A DNA stretch of 64,000 bases, taken from positions 1 through 64,000 of the forward strand of contig JBBRTB010000023.1 in the NCBI GenBank assembly GCA_038244815.1, read 5' to 3'. Below, piece after piece: positions 1-9,123 of the stretch. The position numbers and the translations under genes are program-made. Each line of letters starts with the position of its first letter. Positions within the stretch are counted from its first letter, which is position 1. The notes under the pieces are model-generated. The model saw nothing but the letters and a program-made list of their open reading frames with translations. It ran no database searches and was not told where the DNA came from. The DNA comes from DASVHS01 sp038244815 (GTDB lineage: Bacteria; Acidobacteriota; Thermoanaerobaculia; Gp7-AA8).

Positions 1-1
1 C

Positions 2-1393
2 GGCAGGGCATCGCATTCCGATGCGCTGGTGCTCTTCGGTGCGACGGGCGATCTCGCCCACAAGATGGTCTTCCCGGCGCTCTACGCAATGGCAAAACGA
101 GGGACGCTGAAGGTCCCGGTCATCGGCGTCGCCTCCTCGAAATGGAGCGTGGGGCGTCTGCGCAAGCGCGTGACTGACAGCATCCGGCGATCGGGCGGGG
201 TCGATAACAAGCGCGCCCTTCACCATCTGCTCGCACAGCTCCAGTATGTGGCCGGGAACTACAACGACCGGAACACGTTTACGGCGCTGAAAGAAGCGCT
301 GGGCAAGGCTCGGCGCCCGGCACACTACCTGGCCATCCCGCCCTCGCTCTTCGCGACGGTCATCGAAGGGCTCGGCGCAGCGGGTCTGGCCGACCATGCG
401 CGCGTGATCGTCGAGAAGCCGTTCGGACGCGATCTGGCCTCCGCGCGGGAGCTCAACCGCATCGCACACTCGGTGTTCCCGGAAGATTCGATCTTCCGCA
501 TCGACCACTATCTCGGCAAAGAGGCGATCATGAATATCCTCTATTTCCGCTTTGCCAATTCGTTCCTGGAGCCGATCTGGAACCGCAACTGTGTGGCCAG
601 CGTCCAGATCACGCTGTCCGAGGACTTCGGCGTGGAAGGTCGCGGCTCATTTTATGAAAGCGCCGGTTGTCTGCGCGACGTCATCGAGAACCACCTTTTC
701 CAGGTCGTCGCGCTGCTGGCCATGGAGCCGCCGGCCTATCAGGGTTTTGGCGCCGTGCATGGCGAGAAAGCCAAGGTGTTCCAGGCCATGCGCCCGCTGC
801 AGCCGGACGACGTGGTGCGCGGCCAGTACGCGGGCTACGGAAAGGAACCAGGAGTAGCAAAGGGTTCCGACGTGGAGACCTTCTGTGCGCTGCGGCTCTT
901 CATCGACTCGTGGCGCTGGGCAGGTGTGCCGTGGTACTTGCGCTCCGGCAAGTGTCTGGCTGAAACGGCGGCCGAAGTTCTGGTGGAGCTGAAGCCGCCG
1001 CCGCAAAGGCTGTTCGACGATTCAATGCCGGCGCTCGGGCGAGCCAACTATCTGCGCTTTCGCCTCTCGCCGACCTCGGCCGTCGCTCTCGCCGCTCGCG
1101 TCAAGCGCGCGGGGAAGGAGTTCATCGGCGACCAGCGAGAGCTCTACTTGCTTGAAGAGCAACCGGGAGAGGAAGAGCCGTACGAGCGGCTGTTAGGCGA
1201 TGCCATGGCCGGCGACGGTGCGCTCTTCACCCGTGAGGACGCGGTTGAGGCAGCATGGGCGGTGGTCGACCCGGTCCTGGTGACCCATCACCGTGCCCAC
1301 CGCTACAAGCCTGGCAGTTGGGGACCGAAAGCGGCCGATGCCCTCATCGCCGCCGACAGCTTCTGGCACAACCCCATACCCGAGAGAACCTGA
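2..1393 (+). CDS. zwf: glucose-6-phosphate 1-dehydrogenase, 5'-truncated by window edge
   Basis: Oxidises glucose-6-phosphate to 6-phosphogluconolactone, producing NAD(P)H; it is the entry step of the oxidative pentose-phosphate pathway. The frame is open from base 2, and the Rossmann loop (LFGATGDLAHK) starts only about 10 codons in, so the true start lies a short way upstream; the GTG at 29 sits inside the conserved loop and cannot be the start. The substrate and catalytic signature RIDHYLGKE lies at about 497-523, EKPFGRD at about 414-434, and the conserved GRGSFYES/LRDVIENHL block near 640-700. About 463 codons are visible, against roughly 490 for the family. It heads a same-strand run with tal, pgi and gnd, which fits the assignment. 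Product very secure; exact start unknown. Confidence 0.96.
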   Translation, partial: GRASHSDALVLFGATGDLAHKMVFPALYAMAKRGTLKVPVIGVASSKWSVGRLRKRVTDSIRRSGGVDNKRALHHLLAQLQYVAGNYNDRNTFTALKEALGKARRPAHYLAIPPSLFATVIEGLGAAGLADHARVIVEKPFGRDLASARELNRIAHSVFPEDSIFRIDHYLGKEAIMNILYFRFANSFLEPIWNRNCVASVQITLSEDFGVEGRGSFYESAGCLRDVIENHLFQVVALLAMEPPAYQGFGAVHGEKAKVFQAMRPLQPDDVVRGQYAGYGKEPGVAKGSDVETFCALRLFIDSWRWAGVPWYLRSGKCLAETAAEVLVELKPPPQRLFDDSMPALGRANYLRFRLSPTSAVALAARVKRAGKEFIGDQRELYLLEEQPGEEEPYERLLGDAMAGDGALFTREDAVEAAWAVVDPVLVTHHRAHRYKPGSWGPKAADALIAADSFWHNPIPERT

Positions 1394-1426
1394 GCATGGC
1401 AGCGCCGGACGAGATCGTCTTTAGGT

Positions 1427-1463
1427 GCTGGCTTCAGCCTGCACAGCGCCGGCTGAAGCCGGC
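1427..1463. repeat. REP-like hairpin between zwf and SpoIIAA-like gene
   Basis: GGCTTCAGCC at 1430-1439 pairs perfectly with GGCTGAAGCC at 1451-1460, and the stem can extend outward by about three more pairs. It is followed by two near-identical 18-base direct repeats (GAAGCCGSCGCCCACACT type, about 1455-1490). There is no T-tract, so an intergenic palindromic element or mRNA stabiliser is more likely than an intrinsic terminator. Confidence 0.5.
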
Positions 1464-1550
1464 GCCCACACTGAAGCCGCCGCCCACACTCAAGCCTCCG
1501 GGATCATCTCGAGCGCGAACAACCACGGCAAAGATCGAAAGGAGCAGGTC

Positions 1551-1910
1551 ATGACAGCAGAACTGAAAGAGATCGACAGCGGCAAGGTGCTGGAGGTCCG
1601 TCTAACCGGCACGTTGGTCAAGAAGGACTACGAGGTCTTTGTGCCTGCCGTGGAGCGCATGGCTCAAGAGCACGGCAAGATCCGCATGCTGGTGGAGATG
1701 CATGAGTTCCATGGCTGGACAGCCGGCGCGGGGTGGGAGGACATCAAGTTCGGTGCGAAGCATTTCAATGCCATCGAACGGTTGGCGATCGTTGGCGAAA
1801 AAAAGTGGGAGAAATTGATGGCGGCGTTCTGGAAACCGTTTACCACCGCGCAGGTCCGCTACTTCGACCACGGGGCTTTGGACGAAGCGCGAGCGTGGAT
1901 CGCGGGCTGA
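1551..1910 (+). CDS. SpoIIAA/STAS-like protein
   Basis: 119-residue cytoplasmic protein resembling the SpoIIAA-like (STAS-fold) family of small stand-alone proteins, which often sit in stress or metabolic clusters. It shows an N-terminal beta-rich segment (LEVRLTGTLVKKDYEVF), a central LVEMHEFHGWTAGAGWEDI block and the family-typical ERLAIVGEKKWEKLM followed by VRYFDHGALDEARAWI. The start at 1551 was chosen because AAGGAGCAGGTC precedes ATG at good spacing; the longer upstream frame runs through the repeat element and is not credible. It lies 41 bases before tal. Biochemical role unknown; family call moderately sure. Confidence 0.75.
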   Translation: MTAELKEIDSGKVLEVRLTGTLVKKDYEVFVPAVERMAQEHGKIRMLVEMHEFHGWTAGAGWEDIKFGAKHFNAIERLAIVGEKKWEKLMAAFWKPFTTAQVRYFDHGALDEARAWIAG

Positions 1911-1951
1911 TGGACCGCCGGCGTGGCGTGGTGGCAAAAAAAGGAGGCATC

Positions 1952-3052
1952 ATGAAGGCGACCCAGCAATTGCATGATCTCGGGCAGAGTCTCTGGCTCG
2001 ACAACATCACCCGCGGCCTCTTGACGAGCGGCACGCTGCGCCGTTACATCGACGAGGTTTCCGTAACGGGTCTGACATCCAACCCCACGATCTTCGATAA
2101 AGCCATTAAAGACACAGCGTTCTACGACGATGCCATCCATGAGAAAACCGCCGCAGGCAAGTCGGGCCAGGCGTTGTTCTTCGAACTTGCCCTGGAGGAT
2201 CTGACTCGGGCCGCGGATCTTTTTCGCCCGGTCCACGACGCCACCGGCGGGATTGACGGCTGGGTATCGCTGGAGGTGTCTCCCTTGCTGGCGGGCGACA
2301 CGACCGCCACCATCAAGGCCGCGGTGGAGCTTCATGGGCGCGCGAAACGTCCCAATCTGTTCATCAAGATCCCGGGCACCCGCGAAGGCATTCCTGCGAT
2401 CGAGGAGACAATCTTCGCGGGCGTGCCGGTGAATGTCACGCTGCTGTTCTCGCGTGAACAGTACGTCGCCGCGGCCGAGGCATACATGCGCGGGATCGAG
2501 CGGCGGATCGCCGCCGGTCTCGACTCGAAGGTCCCTTCCGTGGCATCGCTATTCGTCAGCCGCTGGGACGTGGCGGTGAAGGACAAGGTTCCGGCGCCGC
2601 TCCGGAACCGCCTCGGAATTGCAATTGCCAAACGCACGTACAAAGCGTATCGCGACCTGTTGACCTCGTCCCGCTGGCGGAAACTCGCCAATGCCGGCGC
2701 GCAATCGCAACGCCTGTTGTGGGCCAGTACCGGAACCAAAGATCCTGACGCCTCGGACACCCTCTATATCGAAGCGCTCGCGGCTCCCGACACGATCAAC
2801 ACCATACCCGAGAAGACACTGTTCGCCTTCGCCGATCATGGGAACGTGAGCGGAGAATTGCCGGCCGATGGCGGCGACGCCGAAGCGCTGCTCGCTGAGT
2901 TCGCGCGGGCAGGGGTGGATGATGCGGCGCTCGCCGCCGAACTTCAGCGCGAGGGCACCCGTTCCTTCGACAAGTCCTGGAACGACCTGATCGATTGCAT
3001 CGCCTCGAAGAGCGTCATGCTCGAGAAGGCTGCTCGCGCAAAAGGGGAATGA
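1952..3052 (+). CDS. tal: transaldolase
   Basis: Transfers a dihydroxyacetone unit between sedoheptulose-7-phosphate and glyceraldehyde-3-phosphate in the non-oxidative pentose-phosphate pathway. The 366-residue protein has VTGLTSNPTIF at residues 39-48 and the Schiff-base motif NLFIKIPGT with the catalytic lysine at about residue 139. NVTLLFS and the VASLFVSRWD block follow. The length and motif set match the long TAL subfamily (also found fused to PGI) rather than the E. coli TalB length class. The start at 1952 has a strong AAAAAAGGAGG site; the frame extends further upstream but there overlaps the previous gene. The stop overlaps the pgi start (ATGA at 3049-3052), so the two are probably translationally coupled. 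Confidence 0.95.
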   Translation: MKATQQLHDLGQSLWLDNITRGLLTSGTLRRYIDEVSVTGLTSNPTIFDKAIKDTAFYDDAIHEKTAAGKSGQALFFELALEDLTRAADLFRPVHDATGGIDGWVSLEVSPLLAGDTTATIKAAVELHGRAKRPNLFIKIPGTREGIPAIEETIFAGVPVNVTLLFSREQYVAAAEAYMRGIERRIAAGLDSKVPSVASLFVSRWDVAVKDKVPAPLRNRLGIAIAKRTYKAYRDLLTSSRWRKLANAGAQSQRLLWASTGTKDPDASDTLYIEALAAPDTINTIPEKTLFAFADHGNVSGELPADGGDAEALLAEFARAGVDDAALAAELQREGTRSFDKSWNDLIDCIASKSVMLEKAARAKGE

Positions 3053-4704
3053 CGGTGATCGTTCGTTCAACAGTACAGACACCACCGCTGACGGCGCGCC
3101 CGGCGTGGAAGGCGCTGGGGGCGCACTATCAGGCGATGCGCCACCTGCACCTGCGGCAGCTCTTCGCAGACGATCCCCGGCGCGGCGAGCGTTTCGCAGT
3201 CGAAGCTGCCGGCATCTACCTCGACTACTCGAAGAACCGCATCACCGACGAGACCGTCCGGCTGCTGGTACAGCTTGCCGAGGACTGCGGTCTGCGCACG
3301 CGTATCGACGCGATGTTCCGCGGCGAGAAGATCAACGTGACGGAGCAGCGTGCGGTTCTTCACACCGCCTTGCGCGCGGCGGATGACGAGCAAATTGTCG
3401 TGGATGGCGTGGACGTTGTCCCCGAGGTACATGCAGTGCTCGATCGGATGACCGCCTTCGCGCACCAGGTGCGCAGCGGACAATGGCGGGGACATACCGG
3501 CAAGCGCATGCGCCATGTCATCAACATCGGCATCGGCGGCTCCGACCTCGGCCCGGTGATGGCCTACGAAGCGCTGCGTCATTACAGCCAGCGCGACATG
3601 AGTTTCCGCTTCGTCTCGAACGTGGACGGCACCGACTTCGTGGAAGCCACGCGCGACATCGATCCTGAAGAGACCCTCTTCGTCATCTGTTCAAAGACGT
3701 TTACGACGCTCGAAACGTTGACGAACGCCCACAGTGCCCGCGCGTGGAGCCTGCGCCAGCTCGGGCACGAAGAAGCCGTGCGCAAGCACTTCGTCGCCGT
3801 TTCAACCAACGCCGGGGAAGTGGCGAAGTTCGGCATCGACACCGCAAACATGTTCGGCTTCTGGGACTGGGTCGGCGGGCGCTACTCGATGGATTCGGCC
3901 ATCGGCCTATCGACCATGATCGCCGTCGGACCGGAGAACTTCCGCGCCATGCTCGCCGGCTTTCACGCAATGGATGAGCACTTCCGCACGGCGCCATTCG
4001 ACCGAAACCTGCCGGTTCTCATGGGGCTGCTCACGGTCTGGTACAACAATTTCTTCGAGACCCAGACGGTCGCGGTGCTGCCCTACGACCAATATCTCAA
4101 ACGTTTCCCGGCCTATCTCCAGCAATTGACGATGGAGAGCAACGGCAAACACGTCACGCTCGATGGGGCGCGCGTCGACTATCAAACGGGGCCGGTTTAC
4201 TGGGGCGAGCCAGGCACCAACGGCCAGCACTCGTTCTACCAGCTCATTCATCAGGGCACCAGGTTGATCCCGTGCGACTTTATCGGCTTCTGCCAGACAT
4301 TGAACCCGCTCGAGCACCATCACGACCTGTTGATGGCCAATCTATTCGCCCAGACCGAGGCGCTGGCTTTCGGTAAAACAGAAGAAGAAGTCAAAGCCGA
4401 GGGAACAACAGACTGGCTGGCGCCGCACCGCGTTTTCGAAGGCAACCGTCCCACCAATACGCTGCTTGCCGAACGACTGACGCCGGACACGTTGGGGCGT
4501 CTGGTGGCACTCTACGAGCACAGTGTCTTCACTCAAGGCGCGATCTGGAACATCGACTCCTTCGATCAGTGGGGCGTGGAGTTAGGCAAAGCACTCGCGG
4601 AGCGAACCATCCCTGAGCTGGAAAGCCCAGAGGAGCCGCAACTTCAACATGACAGTTCGACCAACGCGTTGATTCGGCGCTATCGCCGGCTCAAGGGCCG
4701 CTAG
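3049..4704 (+). CDS. pgi: glucose-6-phosphate isomerase
   Basis: Interconverts glucose-6-phosphate and fructose-6-phosphate. The 551-residue length matches the classical bacterial/eukaryotic PGI class. Visible signatures: LDYSKNRIT near residue 60, INIGIGGSDLGPVM, SKTFTTLET, PGI signature 1 (DWVGGRYSMDSAIGL), TMESNGK, the GTNGQHSFYQLIHQGT substrate loop with its conserved His, and PGI signature 2 (SFDQWGVELGK) near the C terminus. The start was chosen at the ATG overlapping the tal stop; a longer in-frame start at 2995 lies within tal. The tal-pgi coupling mirrors natural TAL-PGI fusions. Confidence 0.96.
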   Translation: MTVIVRSTVQTPPLTARPAWKALGAHYQAMRHLHLRQLFADDPRRGERFAVEAAGIYLDYSKNRITDETVRLLVQLAEDCGLRTRIDAMFRGEKINVTEQRAVLHTALRAADDEQIVVDGVDVVPEVHAVLDRMTAFAHQVRSGQWRGHTGKRMRHVINIGIGGSDLGPVMAYEALRHYSQRDMSFRFVSNVDGTDFVEATRDIDPEETLFVICSKTFTTLETLTNAHSARAWSLRQLGHEEAVRKHFVAVSTNAGEVAKFGIDTANMFGFWDWVGGRYSMDSAIGLSTMIAVGPENFRAMLAGFHAMDEHFRTAPFDRNLPVLMGLLTVWYNNFFETQTVAVLPYDQYLKRFPAYLQQLTMESNGKHVTLDGARVDYQTGPVYWGEPGTNGQHSFYQLIHQGTRLIPCDFIGFCQTLNPLEHHHDLLMANLFAQTEALAFGKTEEEVKAEGTTDWLAPHRVFEGNRPTNTLLAERLTPDTLGRLVALYEHSVFTQGAIWNIDSFDQWGVELGKALAERTIPELESPEEPQLQHDSSTNALIRRYRRLKGR

Positions 4705-4747
4705 AAGCCGATGACGGCGATGCCTTAGCGCTGCCAGGGAGACGAGT

Positions 4748-5758
4748 ATGCAAATCGGAATGATTGGTCTTGGAAGAATGGGCTCCAACATGGTGCGGCG
4801 GCTTCTCAAAGGAGGCCATCAATGCGTGGTCTTCGATCGGTCGCCCCAAGCGGTAGGGGAGCTGACGCGGGAGAAGGCCGTTGGGGCTTCCTCGCTCGCT
4901 GACTTTGTGAAGAAACTCGAGAAGCCGCGAGCGATCTGGATGATGGTCCCGGGAGCGTTCGTGGATAAACTCGTCTCCGATCTCGTGCCTCATCTCGAAG
5001 CCGGCGACATCCTCATCGACGGCGGCAACTCCTATTACGTGGACGACATCCGAAGGGCGAGTGAGCTCGCGGCCAGGCAGATCCGATACATCGATTGCGG
5101 GACGAGCGGTGGCGTGATGGGCCTGGAGCGTGGTTATTGCCTGATGATCGGCGGCCCGGATGAGGCGATCCAGCGCCTCGAGCCGGTGTTCAAGACGCTG
5201 GCGCCCGGAGTGGGCGACATCGCGCTCACCCCTGGGCGCGAGAAGATCGGAGGCACCGCCCAACAGGGCTACCTGCACTGCGGACCGAGCGGCGCCGGGC
5301 ACTTCGTCAAAATGGTGCACAACGGCATCGAGTACGGTCTGATGGCGGCCTATGCCGAGGGAATGAACATCCTGGCCAACGCCAATGTCGGTAAGAGCAA
5401 ACAGGCCGCCGATGCCGAGACGACCCCGCTGCGCAACCCCGAGGAGTTCCAGTTCGATCTCAACCTGCGCGATATCGCGGAGGTCTGGCGGCGCGGGAGC
5501 GTGATTGCCTCGTGGCTGCTGGATTTGACAGCGGCCGCCCTGGTCGAGGATCCGACTCTCTCGAAGTTTGACGGCCGGGTATCGGATTCCGGCGAAGGAC
5601 GGTGGACGATCAAGGCGGCCATCGATGAGGCCGTGCCCGTGCCTGTGCTCAGCACGGCGCTCTACTCGCGATTCAGTTCGCGCGGTGAGGCGAAGTTTGC
5701 CGACAAGCTGTTGTCGGCGATGCGGTTCGGGTTCGGTGGGCACGTCGAGAAGTCATGA
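4748..5758 (+). CDS. gnd: 6-phosphogluconate dehydrogenase (decarboxylating), short type
   Basis: Oxidatively decarboxylates 6-phosphogluconate to ribulose-5-phosphate. The 336-residue protein belongs to the short GndA/YqeC-like class (about 300-335 residues), not the 470-residue E. coli type; this class is commonly NAD-linked, though cofactor use is inferred here. Motifs: GLGRMGSNMVRRLL dinucleotide fold at the N terminus, IDGGNSYYVDD, YIDCGTSGGVMGLERGYCLMIGG, and GHFVKMVHNGIEYG with the catalytic lysine and the following HNGIEY. The ATG at 4748 follows GGGAGACGAGT. The stop overlaps the next start (ATGA at 5755-5758), tying it to the GH144-like gene. Confidence 0.94.
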   Translation: MQIGMIGLGRMGSNMVRRLLKGGHQCVVFDRSPQAVGELTREKAVGASSLADFVKKLEKPRAIWMMVPGAFVDKLVSDLVPHLEAGDILIDGGNSYYVDDIRRASELAARQIRYIDCGTSGGVMGLERGYCLMIGGPDEAIQRLEPVFKTLAPGVGDIALTPGREKIGGTAQQGYLHCGPSGAGHFVKMVHNGIEYGLMAAYAEGMNILANANVGKSKQAADAETTPLRNPEEFQFDLNLRDIAEVWRRGSVIASWLLDLTAAALVEDPTLSKFDGRVSDSGEGRWTIKAAIDEAVPVPVLSTALYSRFSSRGEAKFADKLLSAMRFGFGGHVEKS

Positions 5759-7062
5759 GCGAGCCGTCAACGAGCGTGGAGGATCTCCAGAGACTGCAGC
5801 AGGACGCCGTCGAATACTTCCTCCGAGCCGCGAACCCGGATAATGGGCTGATTGCCGACAGCTCGCGGGAAGGTTCCCCGTGCAGCATCGCCGCCACCGG
5901 GCTCGGCCTGGCCGCATACGTGGTGGGCGCGGAGCGGGGATTCCTTCCTCGTGGCGATGCCGCCGCGCGAACATTGACCGCGCTCCGGTTCTTCCGCGAC
6001 AGCCCGCAGGGCAAGGAGCCGGACGCCACCGGCCATCGCGGTTTCTACTATCACTTCCTCGACATGAAGACCGGCCGGCGCGTCTGGCAGTGCGAGCTGT
6101 CGATGATCGACACCGCGATCTTCATCGCCGGAGCCCTTACCAGCGGAATGTATTTTTCCGCCGCGACGGACGACGAGCAGGAGATCCGCGAGCTGGCGCG
6201 GTTCCTCTACGAGCGGATCGATTGGCCATGGGCCGCCGCGGACGGCCCCGTCGTACGCATGGGATGGAAACCCGGAGCCGGCTTCCTGAGCTACGGCTGG
6301 GAGGGATACAGCGAGGCGATGTTGCTCTACATCCTCGGCCTCGGCTCGCCCACGCACCCGCTGCCCGCGGAGAGCTACGGCGCGTGGACCGGGTCCTATC
6401 AGTGGGAGAATCTCTACGACATTGATTTCCTCTTCGCGGCGCCGCTGTTCATCCACCAGCTCTCACACGTCTGGATCGACTTGCGCGGAATCCAGGATGC
6501 GTTCATGAGGGCGAAGCGGTCCGACTACTTCGAGAACAGCCGCCGGGCGACCGCCGTCCAGCAGCGGTACGCCGTACGCAATCCTTTGTGGTTCAAGGGG
6601 TACGGTCAGAACTGCTGGGGAATCACCGCCGGCCTCGGCCCCGGCTTCGCGAAGCAGCGCGGCGAAGGCGGCATCGAGCGGCAATTCTATGGATACGTGG
6701 CCCGGGGAGTCCCATTCGGACCCGATGACGGAACCCTGGCGCCCTGGTCGGCCGTCGCCTCCCTGCCATTCGCGCCGGAGATCGTGCTGCCCGCGATCCG
6801 GCACTTCCGTGACGCTCATCCGGAAGTTCTCAGCGCGAGCGGGCTCCTGACCAGCTTCAACCCCAGCTTCGACACCGGCGCCGGCAACCATCACGGTTGG
6901 ATTTCGCCAGAGCACCACGGGCTGGACCATGGGCCGGTGGCGCTGATGATCGAGAATCACCGCTCGGGGCTCCTCTGGCGACTGATGCGCGAGTGTCCTG
7001 CCATCGTGACCGGACTCCGCCGGGCGGGATTCCGCAAGGGTTGGTTGAGATCGAGCAACTGA
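5755..7062 (+). CDS. GH144/glycoamylase-like protein (putative beta-1,2-glucanase)
   Basis: 435 residues, no obvious signal peptide. It matches the glycoamylase-like domain (PF10091) that also occurs inside cyclic beta-1,2-glucan synthases; stand-alone members belong to GH144, whose characterised enzymes cut beta-1,2-glucan. Conserved blocks: DSSREGSPCSIAATGLGLAAY, HFLDMKTGRRVW, ELSMIDTAIFIAGAL, WEGYSEAMLLYILGLG, NCWGITAG and an NHHGWISPEHHGLDHGPV C-terminal stretch. It starts within the gnd stop (ATGA). The beta-1,2-glucan synthase at 13677-21926 provides a plausible substrate. Without a signal peptide it may act on cytosolic glucan; substrate is inferred from family and context. Confidence 0.8.
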   Translation: MSEPSTSVEDLQRLQQDAVEYFLRAANPDNGLIADSSREGSPCSIAATGLGLAAYVVGAERGFLPRGDAAARTLTALRFFRDSPQGKEPDATGHRGFYYHFLDMKTGRRVWQCELSMIDTAIFIAGALTSGMYFSAATDDEQEIRELARFLYERIDWPWAAADGPVVRMGWKPGAGFLSYGWEGYSEAMLLYILGLGSPTHPLPAESYGAWTGSYQWENLYDIDFLFAAPLFIHQLSHVWIDLRGIQDAFMRAKRSDYFENSRRATAVQQRYAVRNPLWFKGYGQNCWGITAGLGPGFAKQRGEGGIERQFYGYVARGVPFGPDDGTLAPWSAVASLPFAPEIVLPAIRHFRDAHPEVLSASGLLTSFNPSFDTGAGNHHGWISPEHHGLDHGPVALMIENHRSGLLWRLMRECPAIVTGLRRAGFRKGWLRSSN

Positions 7063-7082
7063 TGAGCGAGACAGGCCGCACC

Positions 7083-7160
7083 AACTCGCATTTCTCACAC
7101 CGTCTCGTCGCGAGGACGCTCTTCGCCTCCGCAGCAAAGACGGTGTGAGAAATGCGAGTT
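7083..7160. repeat. 23-bp perfect inverted repeat spanning a start codon
   Basis: The arm at 7083-7105 is the exact reverse complement of 7138-7160 (23 of 23 bases), with a 32-base loop. The right arm contains the ATG (7152) of the downstream flavoprotein and the bases where its ribosome-binding site would lie. No T-run follows. It may end upstream transcription, mask the start codon, or be a recombination or assembly palindrome. Confidence 0.85.
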
Positions 7161-8672
7161 AACTCCGAGCTGCTGCCGAACGACGCCTGTGACGCCGAGT
7201 TGCTGGCCAACGTGCGGCCGGCGGACTGGACGAATCCGCGACCCGCCTCCAGCTACAACCTCGTCGTCCTCGGCGCCGGCACGGCCGGGCTGGTCACCGC
7301 GGCCGGTGCAGCCGCCCTCGGCGCCAAGGTAGCGCTAGTGGAGAAGAACCTCCTGGGTGGCGATTGCCTCAACGTTGGTTGCGTACCTTCCAAGGCGCTC
7401 CTGCGCAGCGCGCGGTTCTACGCCGATCTCCACCACGCCGCCCGATTCACAGGGAGCGTGGCCGTGCCTTCGGAAGTCGATTTCGCCGCGGTCATGGAGC
7501 GCATGCGCCGCCTCCGAGCCCACATCAGTCACCACGACTCGGCACAGCGGTTCCGCGATCTGGGCGTCGACGTATTCCTGGGAGAAGCGGCGTTCGCCGA
7601 TCGCCGCACGGTCAATGTAGCCGGCGTCAAGCTCAAGTTCAAAAAGGCCGTCGTCGCCACCGGCGCCCGCGCCGCTCGACCTCTCATCGAGGGCCTCGCA
7701 GAGGCCGGCTATCACACCAACGAAACGGTCTTCAACCTGACCGAGCGCCCGCGGCGGCTGCTGGTGATCGGCGGGGGGCCCCTGGGCTGCGAGCTGGGTC
7801 AGGCCTTCGCGCGTCTGGGCTGCGAGGTGATCATCGCCAGCCGTGAGCCCTATTTCCTCCCCGGCGAGGAGCGGGACGCCGCGGCGATCCTTGCCGATGC
7901 CTTGCGGAGAGATGGCATCGACGTGCGGCTCAACACGGAGGTGAAGAGCGTTACCTCGCGGGGCGGCCAGAAGCTCGCGCGTCTGGTCAACGATCACCAG
8001 GAAGCGACCGTGGCGGTGGACGAGATCCTGGCGGGGGTCGGGAGGGTTCCCAACGTCGAGGGCCTGAACCTCGAAGCAGCCGGCGTCGCGTACGACCGGG
8101 AGCACGGTGTCCGGGTAAACGACTACCTGCAGACCAGCAACCGGCGCATCTACGCCGCGGGCGACGTGGCCCTGGAGCGGAAGTTCACCCACATGGCCGA
8201 CGCCACGGCACGCATCGTGATCCAGAACGCCCTGTTCCGGGGCCACAAGAAACTGAGTTCCCTGACGATTCCATGGTGCACCTATACCGACCCGGAGATT
8301 GCCCACGTGGGCGTCCACGTGAAGGAGGCACAGGAGGGGGGCTTCCCCATCAAGACCTTCACCGTGCCGATGAGCGACGTGGATCGGGCCGTCCTCGATG
8401 GCGAGGAGGATGGCTTCGTGAAGATCCACGTCCGTGACGGCACCGACAAGATCCTGGGAGCAACCATCGTCGCGCGACACGCCGGCGAGATGATCAACGA
8501 GGTTTCCCTCGCCATGGTGGCGGGGATCGGCCTGAAGACTGTATCGCAGGTGATCCATTCCTATCCGACCCAGGCGGAAGCGATCCGAAAGGCCGCCGAT
8601 GCCTACAATCGCACACGCCTGAGCCCCTTCCTGAGGGCACTCAGCAGTCGCTGGCTGGCATGGTCGAGATGA
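7152..8672 (+). CDS. mercuric-reductase-like FAD-dependent disulfide oxidoreductase
   Basis: 506-residue class I pyridine-nucleotide disulfide oxidoreductase. FAD-binding GAGTAG lies at residues 41-46, the redox-active pair is in GGDCLNVGCVPSK (Cys72 and Cys77), a second nucleotide fold reads VIGGGPLGCELGQAF, the FAD-ribityl site reads IYAAGDVA, and HSYPTQAEAIRKAADAYNR is at the C terminus. It has neither the N-terminal heavy-metal domain nor the C-terminal vicinal cysteines of true MerA, so mercury reduction is not supported. Homologues carry a comparable roughly 35-residue leader ending in ADWxNP, which supports the ATG at 7152 even though the Shine-Dalgarno is weak. That start lies inside an inverted repeat. 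Electron acceptor unknown. Confidence 0.85.
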   Translation: MRVNSELLPNDACDAELLANVRPADWTNPRPASSYNLVVLGAGTAGLVTAAGAAALGAKVALVEKNLLGGDCLNVGCVPSKALLRSARFYADLHHAARFTGSVAVPSEVDFAAVMERMRRLRAHISHHDSAQRFRDLGVDVFLGEAAFADRRTVNVAGVKLKFKKAVVATGARAARPLIEGLAEAGYHTNETVFNLTERPRRLLVIGGGPLGCELGQAFARLGCEVIIASREPYFLPGEERDAAAILADALRRDGIDVRLNTEVKSVTSRGGQKLARLVNDHQEATVAVDEILAGVGRVPNVEGLNLEAAGVAYDREHGVRVNDYLQTSNRRIYAAGDVALERKFTHMADATARIVIQNALFRGHKKLSSLTIPWCTYTDPEIAHVGVHVKEAQEGGFPIKTFTVPMSDVDRAVLDGEEDGFVKIHVRDGTDKILGATIVARHAGEMINEVSLAMVAGIGLKTVSQVIHSYPTQAEAIRKAADAYNRTRLSPFLRALSSRWLAWSR

Positions 8673-9123
8673 TGCAATCTCCTTTCAGCCTTGCGTTCCC
8701 TTCGGTTTGATCCCGGTAGGCAACGGCGATGACAACAACCGCAAGCACGAGCCATGCGAGCCAGTTCATACCCTCGGTTCTATAAGACACGAGCCTGCTG
8801 CGGATCGGTCGCGGCTACACGGCGGACGTCCGTTCCTTCGAGCCACTTCACGCCGTGCGCATCTGGTCTGGGAATGAATGGCAGCTCCTTTGATGGTTCG
8901 AAAGATGCAGGTAGCCGTGTGGCAGAGTCCAGCGACACAGACGGCCCGCCACGTGTCATCACGGGCATGAGAGACAAAAGGCAATATCGGGGCAGAGAAG
9001 CCTCCGAACCATGATCGCCTCAGACGGGTCAAGCGCGACCGAGAAACGTGAATAGACTGGAACGCCTTTGTTCAACAGCCTATTGAGCCATTGGAGAAAC
9101 AACAGAACTAGAGAAGGAGATCT
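8673..9123. other. 451-bp intergenic region, no gene seen
   Basis: The only open frames here (8754-9014 on +, 8766-9032 on -) overlap each other antisense, have no recognisable product and no Shine-Dalgarno. The last bases (GAGAAGGAGATCT) are the ribosome-binding site of the gene at 9124. The gap separates the gnd/GH144/flavoprotein run from the tkt-pgm part, so a promoter is expected, but no clear -35/-10 pair could be assigned. Confidence 0.6.

Noticed and set aside
7152..8672. MerA (mercury resistance) assignment
   Set aside because: No N-terminal metal-binding domain, no C-terminal Cys pair and no mer genes nearby; kept as mercuric-reductase-like only.
8754..9014. 86-codon gene in the 8.7-9.1 kb gap
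   Set aside because: Basic, low-complexity product, no ribosome-binding site and an overlapping antisense frame of equal quality.
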